From Gautieria morchelliformis (taxonomy: Eukaryota > Basidiomycota > Agaricomycetes > Gomphales > Gomphaceae): a stretch of 64,000 nucleotides of DNA. Below are positions 43,310 to 54,024 of the stretch, one piece after another; the first letter of the stretch is position 1; every line of letters begins with the position of its first letter. Below the pieces are notes generated by a model that saw only the letters and a program-made list of their open reading frames with translations, was not told where the DNA came from and did not search any database. Location of the stretch: assembly GCA_015179125.1 (NCBI GenBank), contig WHVA01000273.1, positions 1 to 64,000 on the forward strand, in the 5' to 3' direction. A program made the position numbers and the translations under genes.

Positions 43310-46300
43310 AATGTAGATCTAACCTCGCCTTCGCTTCCCAACGTCGCTTTTGTTGCATTAGTTGACTGTGGGTCCTCAGATTGTTTTATTGAATCCAGAT
43401 TTGTCCAGAAGTACTCTATGCCTGCTTATCCTGTTTCCCTATACCCTTGAAACTATTTGACGGTAGTACTAACACTACCATTACCCAAGCTCTAGACCTC
43501 TGCATTTGCTTTCCGACCGGCGAACAACAATGGGTTACCTTCTACGTAACCTCGCTCGACTCGAGTTGCTCGGTGGTACTTGGCCACAACTGGCTCACCC
43601 GCTACAATCCGTCGATTGACTGGGTATTGGGCAGTATTACTTTCAAGACCATTGACCTAACAACGACTCCAGCGACCACAGCGACGTCAGCCCGCTCAGC
43701 TTCGGCTACGACTTCAACCTCGCCTACGGCATCTTCACCCCCACCTCCGACCTCGCCTCCGAAGTTGCAAGCACCCCTCGTTTCCCTAATCAATGCACCC
43801 GCTTTCATGCGTGCATCTAGATTGGAAGGGTCCGAAGTGTTTCAGCTCAATCTGGCTTCGCCAGAGGGGCAACATCGGGAGAAAGCTCTTCCGAGCTTTC
43901 TGAGAACGTTAAGAAACATGTTCCCGAAGTATATCATGAATTTGCGGATGTGTTCAGCAAAGCACGCGCTGACACTCTAGCTCCCCACTGACCACACGAT
44001 ATCAAAATCAACCTCGAAGAAGGGACCTCGCCACCTATCGGTCCCATCTACTCTCTCAGCTTCCGAACTCAAAGCACTTCGCGAGTTCATCGACGAGCAT
44101 TTGAACATATGTTTCATCTGACCTTCACGCTCGCCTCATGGTGCACCGGTATTGTTTGTTCGCAAAAAAGATGGCTCACTTCGGTTGTGTGTCGACTTCC
44201 GAGGTTTAAACAAAATCTCGGAAAAAGATCGGTATCCATTGCCATTGATTGCTGACTTACTTGATGCTCCAAAGAATGCTCGCATCTATACGAAGATTGA
44301 CCTTCATCACGCTTACCACCTCGTACGGGTGGCCAAGGGTGACAAATGGAAAACCGCCTTCAGGACTCGCTATGGGTCTTTCGAATGGTTGGTTATGCCA
44401 TTTGGTCTCACTAACGGCCCTGCTGCCTTCCAGAGATTCATGAATGAGGTTTTCGCCAACCTTTTGGATGTTTGTGTGGTGGTATACTTGGATGACATTC
44501 TAATCTACTCCAGTGACCCCTCCAAACATGTTGAATATGTCAAGGAAGTCTTGCAACGACTGCGACTCAACAACCTCTTCGCCAAAGAAGACAAATGCGA
44601 GTTTCATTGCGACTCGGTTGAATTCCTCGGCTACATACTCTCTCCCGAGGGCCTCACTATGGCGGATGACAAGGTAAAGGTCATTCAAGACTGGCCTGAA
44701 CCTCGCAAAGTTCGCGACATCCAATCCTTCCTCGGCTTCGCCAACTTCTACCGACGTTTCATTCACAACTACTCCGACATCACCATTCCTCTCACCCGAC
44801 TTACCCGCAAGGGTACCCCTTGGAATTTTCTGAGGATTGTCGACAGGCCTTCAACCTGTTGAAGAGGGTGTTCACTACCGCCCCTATCCTTACTCACTGG
44901 ATTCCTGACCTTCCACTAATCGTAGAGACTGATGCTTCAGATTATGCCTAGCGGCAATCTTATCACTGCGAACCTCGGAAGGCGAACTTCATCCCGTCGC
45001 TTTCCACTCCCGCACATTCACCTCTACCGAGCTCAACTACGATGTTCACGACAAGGAGCTCCTCGCCATTTTTGAAGCCTTTCAACGCTGGCGACACTAC
45101 CTAGAGGGCTCTGGCGACCCGGTCGACGTTATCACCGATCACAAGAACCTCGAATACTTTTCAACAATGAAGCTCTTGACCCGTCGACAAGCTCGGTGGT
45201 CAGAATACCTTTCCCAGTTCAACCTCGCCATTCACTTCCAACCTGGTCGCCTCGGAACGAAGCCTGACTCTCTCACTAGACGATGGGACGTCTACCTTAA
45301 AGAGGGGAATAGCGACTATGCCACCATAAACCCACAGAACCTACGGCCAGTGTTCACCCAACACCAGCTGGCATCGTCCCTTAGAGCTACTAACCTCGCT
45401 CCCGTCGTACTCCGAGCCGCTTCACTGCTTTATACCGAGCAGATCCGAGCTGACATACTAGCAAACCTCCCCTCGGACCCCATAGCCAAGTCGCACCTCG
45501 GCTTGGTTAATGACCCGAGGTGGACCACAGACCCCGAGGGCTTTCTCAAGCTTGACAACCGAACCTATGTTCCAGCGGCCCAAGACCTTCGACTTCGCAT
45601 CCTGCAATACAAGCACGATCACATTCTCACGGGACACTTCGGGGTCAACAAGACCTTGAAGCTGATCCGACGAGACTATACTTGGCCAGGGATTAGATCC
45701 TTTGTCAAGGAGTATTGCAAGACGTGTACCACTTGTATGCGAAGCAAGCCGCAACGTCACAAACCCTATGGTCTCCTCAAACAACTTCCTGTTCCCGAGA
45801 AGCCTTGGAATTCCATCTCTATGGATTTCATTGAGCAACTTCCCCCTTCATCCGAGTTCACCTCCATCCTAGTGATTGTTGACCGCTTCACTAAGCAGGT
45901 TATCTTCATTCCAACCACAGACAAGATAACCTCGCAAGAGATCTCTTCGTCCTTCATGTCTTTTCAAAGCATGGAGTCCCCTCGCACGTCACCTCGGACA
46001 GGGGTTCCGAGTTCGTCTCGCATTTCTGGTGTTCCCTAGGGAAAGCCTTGGACATGCGGTTGCATTTCACCTCGGGATATCATCCCGAGGGTGACGGTCA
46101 GACCGAGCGTGCTAACCAAACCTTGGAACAGTACCTCAGGATCTATTGCAACTATCAGCAGTCCAATTGGGCTTCGCTCCTTCCCCTAGCCGAGTTCGCC
46201 TACAACAACGCGCCTAGCGCAACCACCGGCATCTCCCCATTCTTTGCAAATAAAGGTTACCATCCGAACCTCGCAGTTCACCCCGAGCGTGACCTCACCT

Positions 46301-46895
46301 CGGCATGACCCCGAGACTTCGTGGTTGACCTGGACGAGCTTCACCAGGAACTTCGCCGCGCCATCCTCGAGGCTCAGAAAACCTACCAAGCCTCAGCCGA
46401 TGTTCGTCGCAAGCCCGCTCCTGATTTCCAAGTAGGATCCCTCGCCTTTGTAAAGGCACAGTACTTCCGAACAACTCGGCCTACCAAGAAGCTCGCCGAG
46501 AGGTTCTTGGGTCCTTTGAGATCATTTCCCGAGCAGGTACTCACTCCTTCACCCTTCGACTTCCAGAACACATGCATTCAGTCCATCCAGTATTCCACAT
46601 ATCTATGCTCGAACCAGCCTCGCCCAACACCATACCAAACCGAGTTCAGCCGCCTCCGCCCCCAGTCATTATCGACGGTGAACCCGAGTTCGAGGTTTCC
46701 GAAATCCTCGACTCGAAGATCGATAATAGACGCAAGAGCTGCAAATTACTCTATCTTGTTAGGTGGACTGGTTACGAAGGTACCGACGAAGAAACCTCGT
46801 GGATCCTCGCTTCCGAGCTTGATCATGCCTCGGAGCTGGTCACGGACTTCCACGACTCTTACCCGGGCAAGCCGGGTCCTTTGACTGCTCTATGA
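43310..46895 (+). pseudogene. pol: Pol of the chromovirus in the kinase gene
   Basis: Protease with FVALVDCGSSDCFI (about 43350); RT 44152-44862 with [13 protein letters not shown]; RNase H in pieces to about 45290; integrase zinc region with HDHILTGHFGVNKTLKL and CKTCTTCMRSK; core with SMDFIEQLPP and, after a frameshift near 45960, DGQTERANQTLEQY. After a further shift comes a C-terminal chromodomain (FEVSEILDSKIDNRR...LVRWTGYEG, 46680-46800). Stops or shifts occur near 43449, 43980, 44862, 44950, 45960, 46039, 46306 and 46560. RT and RNase H catalytic residues that I can see are kept. Confidence 0.85.
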
Positions 46896-46990
46896 TCATT
46901 TTCTTGTTAACCCCCATCACCCAGTAGTTAGATAACAAAATCCCTTCAAAAAAAAATCAATCAATAAAATCCAAGAAATATTCCATTATT
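46896..46990. other. Convergent 3' ends of pol and the antisense gene
   Basis: About 95 bp between the pol stop and the end of the minus-strand gene, A/T-rich (A-run near 46948). It may hold transcript ends of both genes. No separate feature is seen. Confidence 0.35.
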
Positions 46991-47002
46991 CCATTTACTA
47001 GT

Positions 47003-48128
47003 TTACTCCAACATCCTCATATCCTCTCCCTCGCTCTCCTCACTACCTTCGCCTGACTCCTCCTCATTACTACTACTACTTCGCTCCACCAGACCCCCAT
47101 GTCCCCCATGATCTGCCAAGTCCCTCGCTCCCTGCATCCGCTTCAAATAATTCCTCCTCCTCCTTATCCTCATGAACTCCATATCCGCCCTGTTCATCCT
47201 GTCATTCGCAGCCCTAAACTCCCCCAGCAACTCGCACACCCTCTCCCCAACCTCGCCGACTTTCTGTCCCACATCCCTCACAGCCGCTATCAACTCCCTC
47301 ATCTCCGCACTCCGCTCCGATCTTTTTGTCTTCTTGTCCTTCTTCGCCCTCCAACCTTCCACCTCGGATTCCTCCACCTCGGATTCCTTCCCCTCATTCT
47401 GCCTCGCCCCTTCTGTTCCCTTTCCCTTCCCCTCACTCAGCCTCGCTTCCATCCTCTCCACCCTCGTCTCGAGGTTACGCTTGACCCAATCACTCGAGTC
47501 GTTGTCACCATCATCCACCTCGTCTCGAACCTTGGCCCCTTTCCTCGGCCTCGGTTCACCCTCAGCCTCCTCGCTCCTCGCTCCCTTCTTGCTCGCTGTA
47601 CCCGCCTGACCTTTCCCTTGGGTCGCCTTGCTGTGGCGACCTTGGGCAATGCTATAGCCCAAGGAACAGGTCCTGCACCACACGCAGGCACCCTGGTCGG
47701 CGAGGCCGAAGTTGAGACTAACGGCCCGAAGGCATGTATAGTCGCGCTCTTCGCAGCGCGCGCACCTCGCCTCGGCCTTGGTCGCGAGCTGCCACTCGCG
47801 AGGTCCCCCGTCGGCGAGCTTGTACCCGTATAGGGACAAGTCGGTCGGGTGATAAGAAAACAGCATGCGTTTATACTAGACAAATCAGCAGTGCCTATGA
47901 TTAGACAACTACGGTACTCACCTTCTTTCTACTCGGTCCCTCCTGCCATGGCTGCCGCATGTCGATGGCACCCATGTCATCGATTGGCAGGACGCCAACC
48001 TCGGGTCCATCCTCGGGCATAACCTCGCCCGAGGCTCCGTTCTCCTCAGACAACAAAGTCTGGTCGAACGCGTTGTTCACGCTGTTCTCGTCGACGGCTG
48101 AATTGAAGAGGGGTTGCGGGCGCACCAT
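47003..48128 (-). CDS. Antisense two-exon gene in retrotransposon: cysteine cluster plus coiled coil
   Basis: ATG at 48128 (MVRPQPLFNSAVDENS). Exon 1 runs to 47922, an intron with GTGAGT...TGTCTAG spans 47921-47876, and exon 2 runs from 47875 to the stop at 47003. The splice is in frame and the whole frame of about 355 codons is open, unlike gag and pol of the same element. The protein has CARCEERDYTC and, 15 residues on, CVWCRTC: two C-x2-C modules with the first in C-x2-C-x6-C form, reminiscent of Zn2Cys6. A Lys/Glu-rich part and a coiled coil follow (AEMRELIAAVRDVGQKVGEV), then a Ser/Glu tail. It lies between pol and 3' LTR on the opposite strand. Function unknown; nucleic acid binding is a guess from the motif. 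Confidence 0.65.
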
Positions 48129-48300
48129 ATTCGTTGGCACTTGGGTTCGCTGCCTCCTACCCACCCTTTTATCTAACCTCGGCTACGATTTAAGCTTCGC
48201 CTTTCCGGCTACTTAACATCGGGCCGGGATCTAGATTCGAGGATAGGCGAACCTTGTTCACATTACGGCCTCGAGGGTCTCGGCCATAAGGGGGGAATAC

Positions 48301-48846
48301 TGTAAGGACCCGGCCTTTGGCCGGTTACTTACCGGTAGAACCTTCTTCCGAGCCCAAGCCTTGTGATATTCATGCCCGAGTACATATGATACTTATCCGC
48401 GCCCGAGCCCGAGCCCGAGCTTGAACTCATATCCGACCTTGATCCCATGCCCGTATCCCCTTAGTTACTGATTCCGCTCCATCATGCATCATTCATATAT
48501 TACCTCGCCCTGACCTCGCCCTGACCTCCACTAATCTGTTCACCCCTGACTTGCACCTCGTCCGTATATAACCCCCTTGTATGCATTCCTACTCCTCAGT
48601 CTGAAAATCAACTATCGTATCCCTTCGATCCCTAGCTAGTTTCTAAGCCTCGCCTCTTAAGCCAAACTTCGCCTCTTATTCGTTTGCCTCCGAAGTTGGG
48701 ACTCGTGCGTAGGGTCGGCGCAGCACATAAGCTGAAGCCAAGTCCCTCTCCAACTTCCCCATCCAAACCTCGCCCCGTAACCTCGGACCTTGCCTCCGGT
48801 TTCGTTCCTGACCTCGGCCAACCTTACGACGGATCGTATCGTAACA
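48301..48846 (+). repeat. 3' LTR (546 bp)
   Basis: The partner of 41378-41937, preceded by the polypurine tract AAGGGGGGAATAC. Immediately after it, past GAACA, the kinase codons resume. Confidence 0.93.
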
Positions 48847-49784
48847 GAACATCATGCTGATGGATGAAGCTGAGCGGCCACCTGTGGCAGAGTACATACC
48901 GTCTTTCACATCAGTCCTTTCGTTTTTTTATGTTTGCTTCAGTTTTGCCGTGACTCGAGAAGTTACTAGATGTGTGGGATTCATATGCGATGGGGACCAG
49001 GCGATTCGTTGGATGGATCAGAAGCGGGAATTAGCAAAGCATCGCTCAGTGGGTCTTTAGTTGTTGTGTGCGGCTTGTGATTTACATGGTTCTAGGGTAC
49101 GCTGCCTTTCATGTCTCAGGCACTGATTGTTGCTTGGGACTCTGGAACGCAAGTTGTGCACCAAGTAATTGATGACCTGGAGTCGTTTATATGGGTTTTA
49201 TTTCGGTCGATTCTGGAGATTCTGGAGACCAAGGGGGCACTCGTGCGACTAGAACAGAATTACCGTCAAACGATGCTCTCTGACGAGTTACCTGTGTTAC
49301 AAGCTAGGGGAAGTTTCCTTGATAGGTTAAAGCAACAGGATGCCGCGAAAAACTTCTCCACGGGCTTGAAGCCATTCTCCAAACTCTTGATTCAATGGTT
49401 AACGCTTTCTCGGGAGACTGCTCTGGAATGGCTGACACCAGACTTCATTAAGGTGAACGCCGATGAGTACACTTTACAGGCCACCAAGCCATACAGGCAG
49501 TATGTAACGATTGGGCTTGAATCTCTTTCAGACCTGCCAGAGAGTTGGGATTATGTTAATGAGGGGGAAATGACAGGTGAAGAGAGAGGATGAGCTGGGA
49601 AAGACCGCATGTAATGCATGACATATAATATTATGAGATCCTGTAGCCACTGTAGGAAGAGCGGGCACTTACAATGAGTACTTTTTGCACTACTAAGTGT
49701 TGTTTACCAATATCATCCATCACATTGCAGATAATTTTCAACATTCTGACAACAAAAAAATTACATTACAGTAGTACAACTGCA

Positions 49785-50990
49785 CTACATATAGCCACAG
49801 TCCTTCATCCACCCTCGCGCATGTCTGCGTGTAATCCGATCCAGTGCCTCGTAGAGAAACATGAATAGCTCAGCCCTCTCCTTACTTGCAACACATGCAC
49901 AGAACTCGGCACCATGACGTCTGAGGTGAGCTTTGATGAAGGAAAATGATTCTTCGATCGGGTTGAGATCGGGCGAGTACGGCGGAAGATACATCAGTTT
50001 GATTCCTCTGCAAATGCAAGATTAGACACTAGTGAAAACAGTTTATAATGGTAAAAACCTTTGGGCACATAAGAGTGAGACCTCAGGTATGTGGTGAATG
50101 GCGCAGTTATCCATAACAAGAACGCTCTGTGGTGCCGAGTAAGGGTTCATTACCTCTAAAAGGCCCTTCAGAAACCCAAGGAACTCTGGACCGTCGTATG
50201 CCCCTAATTTGATATGGCTATAGATGATTCCATCTTGTGAGAGCGCCAGAAGGATTGAAAATCTGAGTGGATATTAGCGATACAATAATGGAGGCCCATG
50301 CACAAATCGTTACCTTTCACCCCTTTGGAAACATGCTCGCACTCGAGGCCTACATCCCTTGTAAGCCCATCCCATTAGTCTATACGTTGTGCGAAGGTCA
50401 ATTGCGCTTTCATCTGTGAAAACCAAACGGTCCGGTGGTTCACTACCAATACGAAACTGGAAAGCAGTCCGCGAGGCTTCACAGCGCTCTGCGGCTGCCC
50501 GTGAAAGCTGGATTGGAGACAAATATAAAGGTTGTCATTCTTCGAGGATTTAATGACTCACTTTCTTTCTTTGCAAGCCAAGATGTCGAAGCGTCCTCCA
50601 GACAGTTGATATACTTACTAAAATACCATGCTGCACCTCTAGCTCTTCGACAAGCTCATCGAGGTAAAGATCGGGCGAGCGTTCAAGAAGCGCAAGAAGA
50701 AACTGTTATAAAATAAAATAAGCTACAGCTAAACACAGACATGAATTACTTACTTCACTCTGAGCTGAGGTCATTTTTGACCCATGAGATAGCCGCTTTG
50801 GCTCTGCCACAACGTCTCCAACATCCCGCCAGAGTTTGATTTTGCGTTGAACTACACGTAGTGACATATCGAGGTCAATTGCAATATCGGTTGATTTCTT
50901 GTTGAGCTTGAATTTTTGGTGTATAACGCGATCCCGCAGATCCTTGCTGTACATGTGACGAACAGGTTTAGGGTTGCCAGGGCGAGGCAT
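49785..50990 (-). CDS. DD34E Tc1/mariner-type transposase, five exons, open
   Basis: Exons 50990-50754, 50702-50562, 50507-50314, 50262-50059 and 50007-49785 have GT-AG introns of about 50 bp and join in frame to 332 codons with no stop. ATG 50990 starts [20 protein letters not shown]. Helix-turn-helix regions: [19 protein letters not shown] and [18 protein letters not shown]. Catalytic residues: first Asp in VFTDESAID, second in [11 protein letters not shown], Glu in [10 protein letters not shown], with 34 residues between the last two. Length and spacing are typical of Tc1-like transposases, which cut at TA and fit the TA duplication around the giant element. No nearer TIR pair is seen around the gene, so I assign it to that element. 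Confidence 0.88.
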
Positions 50991-51239
50991 ATGAGCGATA
51001 GTGTGGGTAGTACATACAAGGAGAACGGAAGTTCCCGAAACACACACCCTGACCAAGAATTCTATGACATGAATCGTGCGACAGCATTTGGACCCTTACT
51101 CCCAATGCTGAACCCCAACTCAAGTGTAATTTTCAGGTGTCGAATGGCCACTATCCCGTTTTTATTGGTGAGTTTGCTACTTATGCTTACTTTACATCCT
51201 CGCTGAAAGGGCTGTCACGTGTCCCAGCTACAAGTCCAC

Positions 51240-51774
51240 CATTGTGACTTGAAGCGCCCCTTCTACTCGTACAAGCACGAGCAGTTCCTTCCTGTCGTCC
51301 ACCCGCACCCCAACCGACCGCGGCTCCATCACTCCTACCGTCAACACCCTCACGATGACCACCACCACGTCCCGCGCCTCCACGCGCTACCGCAACACCA
51401 ACCGCGGCGACGCCCTCGCACGCCTCGAGGGCCGCCAGCCCAGTCGTGTCACGTCCGCGCTCCCGTCCCTCTACCGGCTGCCGTTTGGGCCGGTATCCCC
51501 CATGTCCCCTGTGTGGAGTCCCCTGGGTGTCAAGGTGTGTCGACGCCCCCGCACCCTGCTAACCATATGCCCAGTCTCCTCACGATGAGCTCCGTGTCGT
51601 CTGTGCTGCAATCGCACCCGCACCTGCACCCGTACCTGCACCCGTACCTGCACCCGCACCCGCACCCGCCGCCGCCCGCTCCCCCACCACCCCGTCCTCC
51701 TACACCAGCTCGCCCACCCCAGCACCTCCGCACCCCTCACCCCACCGCATACATGTGCGCCCCCGCGGTTTCCG
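51240..51774 (+). CDS. Pro/Ala-rich protein gene in the right arm of the giant element
   Basis: The frame is open from about 51250 (SAPSTRTSTSSSF); the first ATG is 51355 (MTTTTSRASTRYRNTNRGD, RLEGRQPSRVTSAL). An intron with donor GTGTGTCGA, a CTAAC branch site and acceptor CCCAG (51534-51574) joins exon 2 in frame: SPHDELRVVCAAIAPAPAP, Pro-Ala dipeptides, SPTTPSSYTSSPTPAPP, ending at TAA 51772-51774. Exon 2 is inside the inverted repeat; the left arm has the same exon with a greatly expanded repeat. No domain recognised. The start could lie upstream of 51355. Confidence 0.5.
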
Positions 51775-52272
51775 AGCTTAAGAACATGTCAGGATCGGCG
51801 AAGTTGCCTTATGGTGCATTGGCACTCGGTGCGGAAGGGATCAAAGATTTCGGGGCTTATGCTACACAGGAGGAAATCCAACATCGAGAATGAACACCTA
51901 CCATCAGATCTCACTGATCCAATGTCAGAAGAAGCTAAGCCCTTCCTCTCCAATCCTATGACACCCTCTTCTGGAGATTCTCCTGTAGTGGGTTCTCACC
52001 ATTAGTACAAAGTAGCAAACAAAATTAAAACCTGCATTGAACTACATACAGTAAGCTAAGCTTGACATTGTTCCCCCCTCAGCACCCAAAATGCAAAATA
52101 AAAAATGCTTGTTTTATTTGGATTTTTTAGTTCTATGCCCTAGCTATGGTCCACATAGCTTCAGATATGAAATTTCAAGCGAATCGGAGCGATATCAAGC
52201 AAGATATCGTTGTTCGAAGTTTGCGCGCTAAAACGGAAGCAAATCCGACGTGCACCTTAGGTACTGCGGGTG
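51590..52272 (-). repeat. Right terminal inverted repeat of giant element
   Basis: The inverse of 36084-36700. The innermost part is the short hexamer repeat (CACCCGCACCTG). The outermost sequence GTACTGCGGGTG is followed by TA and the NLR codons. A frame common to both arms reads KLPYGALALGAEGIKDFGAY (about 51803-51862), too short to interpret. Confidence 0.88.
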
Positions 52273-52274
52273 TA

Positions 52275-52672
52275 AGAAGACTCTTGACAACTTGCAAAGG
52301 TTCCATCAGCTCCTTACTTCTGCTTTACTTGTTGATCAAGTGTATGTTCCACCTGCCTGACGTCCGGTTACCAGTGATCTTACTATACTTGTGTTCGCAG
52401 AAATTTGGAGTTAGCAACACATGCCAACAATGAGAGGGACAGAATGGGTGTGTGAGATGTTACTGATAATGCAATACTTCCTAATTCTCCCTGACATTCG
52501 GTAGACAAACGTCGTCGGCAAATCTATAATTGGCTGTCAGGTCCTGATTACCAGTCGAAGCATTGGAATGCCTACAAGGAGCCAGAGGAAAGGACAGGAT
52601 CATGGTTTCTGCAAGGTGATCGCTTCCAGGAATGAAAAAGAAGGCCCGGGTTGTTCCTGTGGCTTCACGGCA
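52275..52672 (+). pseudogene. NLR-like gene, middle part (2 of 3)
   Basis: It continues from 36083: KKTLDNLQRFHQLLTSALL, intron about 52341-52400, ELATHANNERDRM, intron to about 52503, then RRQIYNWLSGPDYQSKHWN and RTGSWFLQGDRFQEWKK-like codons. A 1-base deletion near 52638 precedes PGLFLWLHGM, the segment that normally leads into the NACHT P-loop. The exon ends near 52672 at GTACGT. The Walker A motif itself is not found before or after the following insertion. Confidence 0.78.
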
Positions 52673-52834
52673 TGCGTACGTTCTCTATTACACTGTTTGT
52701 GTTACCAATAAATATGAGCTCGGAATATTCCGGCATTGCTAATAACGATTAAGTAACCGTGGGAATTTACTAACTCAAATCGTGTCCTGTTGCGTCCACA
52801 CCACTGTCGCGCTCTCAAAGCTCTAGCAATTTCC

Positions 52835-53905
52835 ATGGACCCCATCCCTCCTGCTACTTTCTATGGTAACCTAATGTCAACCCCGGGCTCAGATGCCATG
52901 ATTGACCCCGTGCTCCTTGGCAACACAACCAACGTGTCGCGTCCACCCAATACTGCCGTGTCTGCTCCACCAGTCGCTCCCCCTTTGAGATCTACCGTGG
53001 AATCCATGGACTCCACGGCACGGAAGGGTCGCGAGGAATTCTCTCTGAAAGACCTTGAGCAGCTCCTGCGTGCGGTCATCGACATCAACCCCTACATGGC
53101 GCCGCGCAACAAGATCGGTGAGCGGTGGAAGCATGTGGCCAGGTTGGTCCAGGATCAGGGGTATTGTTTGAACAGAGATGTGGATACTCTGAAGAACAAG
53201 GTAGGATCAATGCTGGCATGGGTGGAAGTAAGTCCAAACAATTACTTTCTCTGAATGTGCAAGAACTGACCTATATGCGCCCTGGGAAGGGGGGGGAAAA
53301 GACTTCAGTTCGCTCTCCACTGGGAAGGGAGCTGGGACGTGACCCGTTGGCGTTTGCCTCGCTCTCCGGCAAACTGGACGTGATCCAACACCTGAAACAG
53401 ATGGCGAAGGACACCCGTGAGGAGGAGAGGGAGCAAGCTAAAGAGGTAAGTCCGGTGGTATGTATATATTATAGTACTCACATGCATGCAGGGCGAGAAG
53501 GCATCCCGGGCAGCGGGGGAGTCCCTGCGGCTCGGGATGATGACCGGTCGCCGAGGCCGCACTAAACGAGCACACAGGCCTGCATCTTCTGATTCGGACA
53601 GCGGGAAGGAGAATCATCCTAGGCTTTCCCCCGGCACACCAGAATCTGGGTCTGTTGGATCTAAACGGACGCGTCTGACAAGCTTGAGCCGTGCTAATAC
53701 GTCCGAGGAGATTGCGAAGATGGTGCGAATGATGGAGAGGAACGAGGAGCGAGAGGTGAAGAAGGAAGAGTATATGATGGAGTTCCGGACGAGCCTCTTG
53801 GCTCGTCAGGACCGGGTGCTTGAAATGCACGACCGCGTCATCCAAATGCAGGAGCGCACGTCCAACGCGCTCCTGGACATATTGCGGCAGGGATTGCTTA
53901 ATTAG
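52835..53905 (+). CDS. Myb/SANT-like protein of PIF/Harbinger transposon
   Basis: ATG 52835 (MDPIPPATFYGNL). Exon 1 includes a helical domain with EEFSLKDLEQLLRAVI, NKIGERWKHVARLVQDQGYC and DTLKNKVGSMLAWVE, the spacing of a Myb/SANT-like domain. Two introns (about 53227-53260 and 53446-53490) lead to a C-terminal exon with an NLS-like KRTRLTS and a long charged helix (MERNEEREVKKEEYM...MQERTSNALLDIL) ending at 53905. In this superfamily the Myb-like protein helps the transposase reach DNA. The first splice phase is uncertain, so the middle of the model is approximate. Confidence 0.65.
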
Positions 53906-54024
53906 TGTCTTAATAGGCATAGTTTTCATTTTCATAGTTCAAATGGCACCTATCTTGATTTTACAAGTGAAAATTATGGAAAGCACATGGTAATCAGCCA
54001 AAAAAAAAAAATTGCATATATTTT

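Larger units (their letters stand above)
41378..48846 (+). mobile_element. Ty3/Gypsy chromovirus inserted in the kinase gene (7.5 kb)
   Basis: LTRs at 41378-41937 and 48301-48846 start TGTAAGGACCCGG and end CGTAACA. The flanks are GAACG (41373-41377) and GAACA (48847-48851), 4 of 5 matching. Order: LTR, gag, pol with chromodomain (ends 46895), antisense gene (48128 to 46991), polypurine tract AAGGGGGGAATAC, LTR. The LTRs differ by a 14-bp indel and a few point changes, so insertion is fairly recent, yet gag and pol carry many stops. The copy may have arrived already defective or decayed by directed mutation. Confidence 0.93.
39839..49593 (+). pseudogene. FunK1-like fungal protein kinase, split by an LTR retrotransposon
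   Basis: N-terminal exon 39839-about 40750 (GPESAHYAPLEWLLNQIL, WNEAEICVEVKNNWPG). Middle exon about 40808-41267 (ISFLLPDTVILKDSWPLK, FGLPDILVSYPVEDG). Then after an intron HFGLFKNGWLHRDVSIGN, whose HRDVSIGN is the catalytic loop of FunK1-type kinases. The codon after GN is interrupted by the element 41378-48846. The gene resumes at 48852 with IMLMDEAERPPVAE, then exons with VTREVTRCVGFICDGDQA and GTLPFMSQALIVAWDSG...VIDDLESFIWVLF, to a stop at 49591-49593. There is a likely frame problem near 40690-40770. The gene is cargo of the giant TIR element. Confidence 0.8.
36084..52272. mobile_element. Giant 16.2-kb TA-flanked TIR element (Tc1/mariner-like) with cargo
   Basis: The ends are CACCCG(TTT)GCAGTACCTAAGG and its inverse CCTTAGGTACTGCGGGTG, with TA duplicated at 36082-36083 and 52273-52274. 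The terminal repeats remain nearly identical for at least 600 bp. Removal of 36084-52272 and one TA restores an NLR coding frame exactly, which fixes the boundaries. Inside are a minisatellite, a SAM-like gene (37844-39530), a FunK1-like kinase (39839-49593, split by an LTR element), an open DD34E transposase (49785-50990) and a Pro/Ala-rich gene (51240-51774). Either one large autonomous transposon or a composite formed by two inverted copies fits the data. Confidence 0.85.

Noticed and set aside
49594-51239. An independent small Tc1 element around the DD34E transposase
   Set aside because: I looked for CAG- or CAC-starting inverted repeats next to TA on both sides (for example TTACAGTAGTACAACTG at 49768) and found no partner. 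The nearest matching TIRs are those of the giant element.
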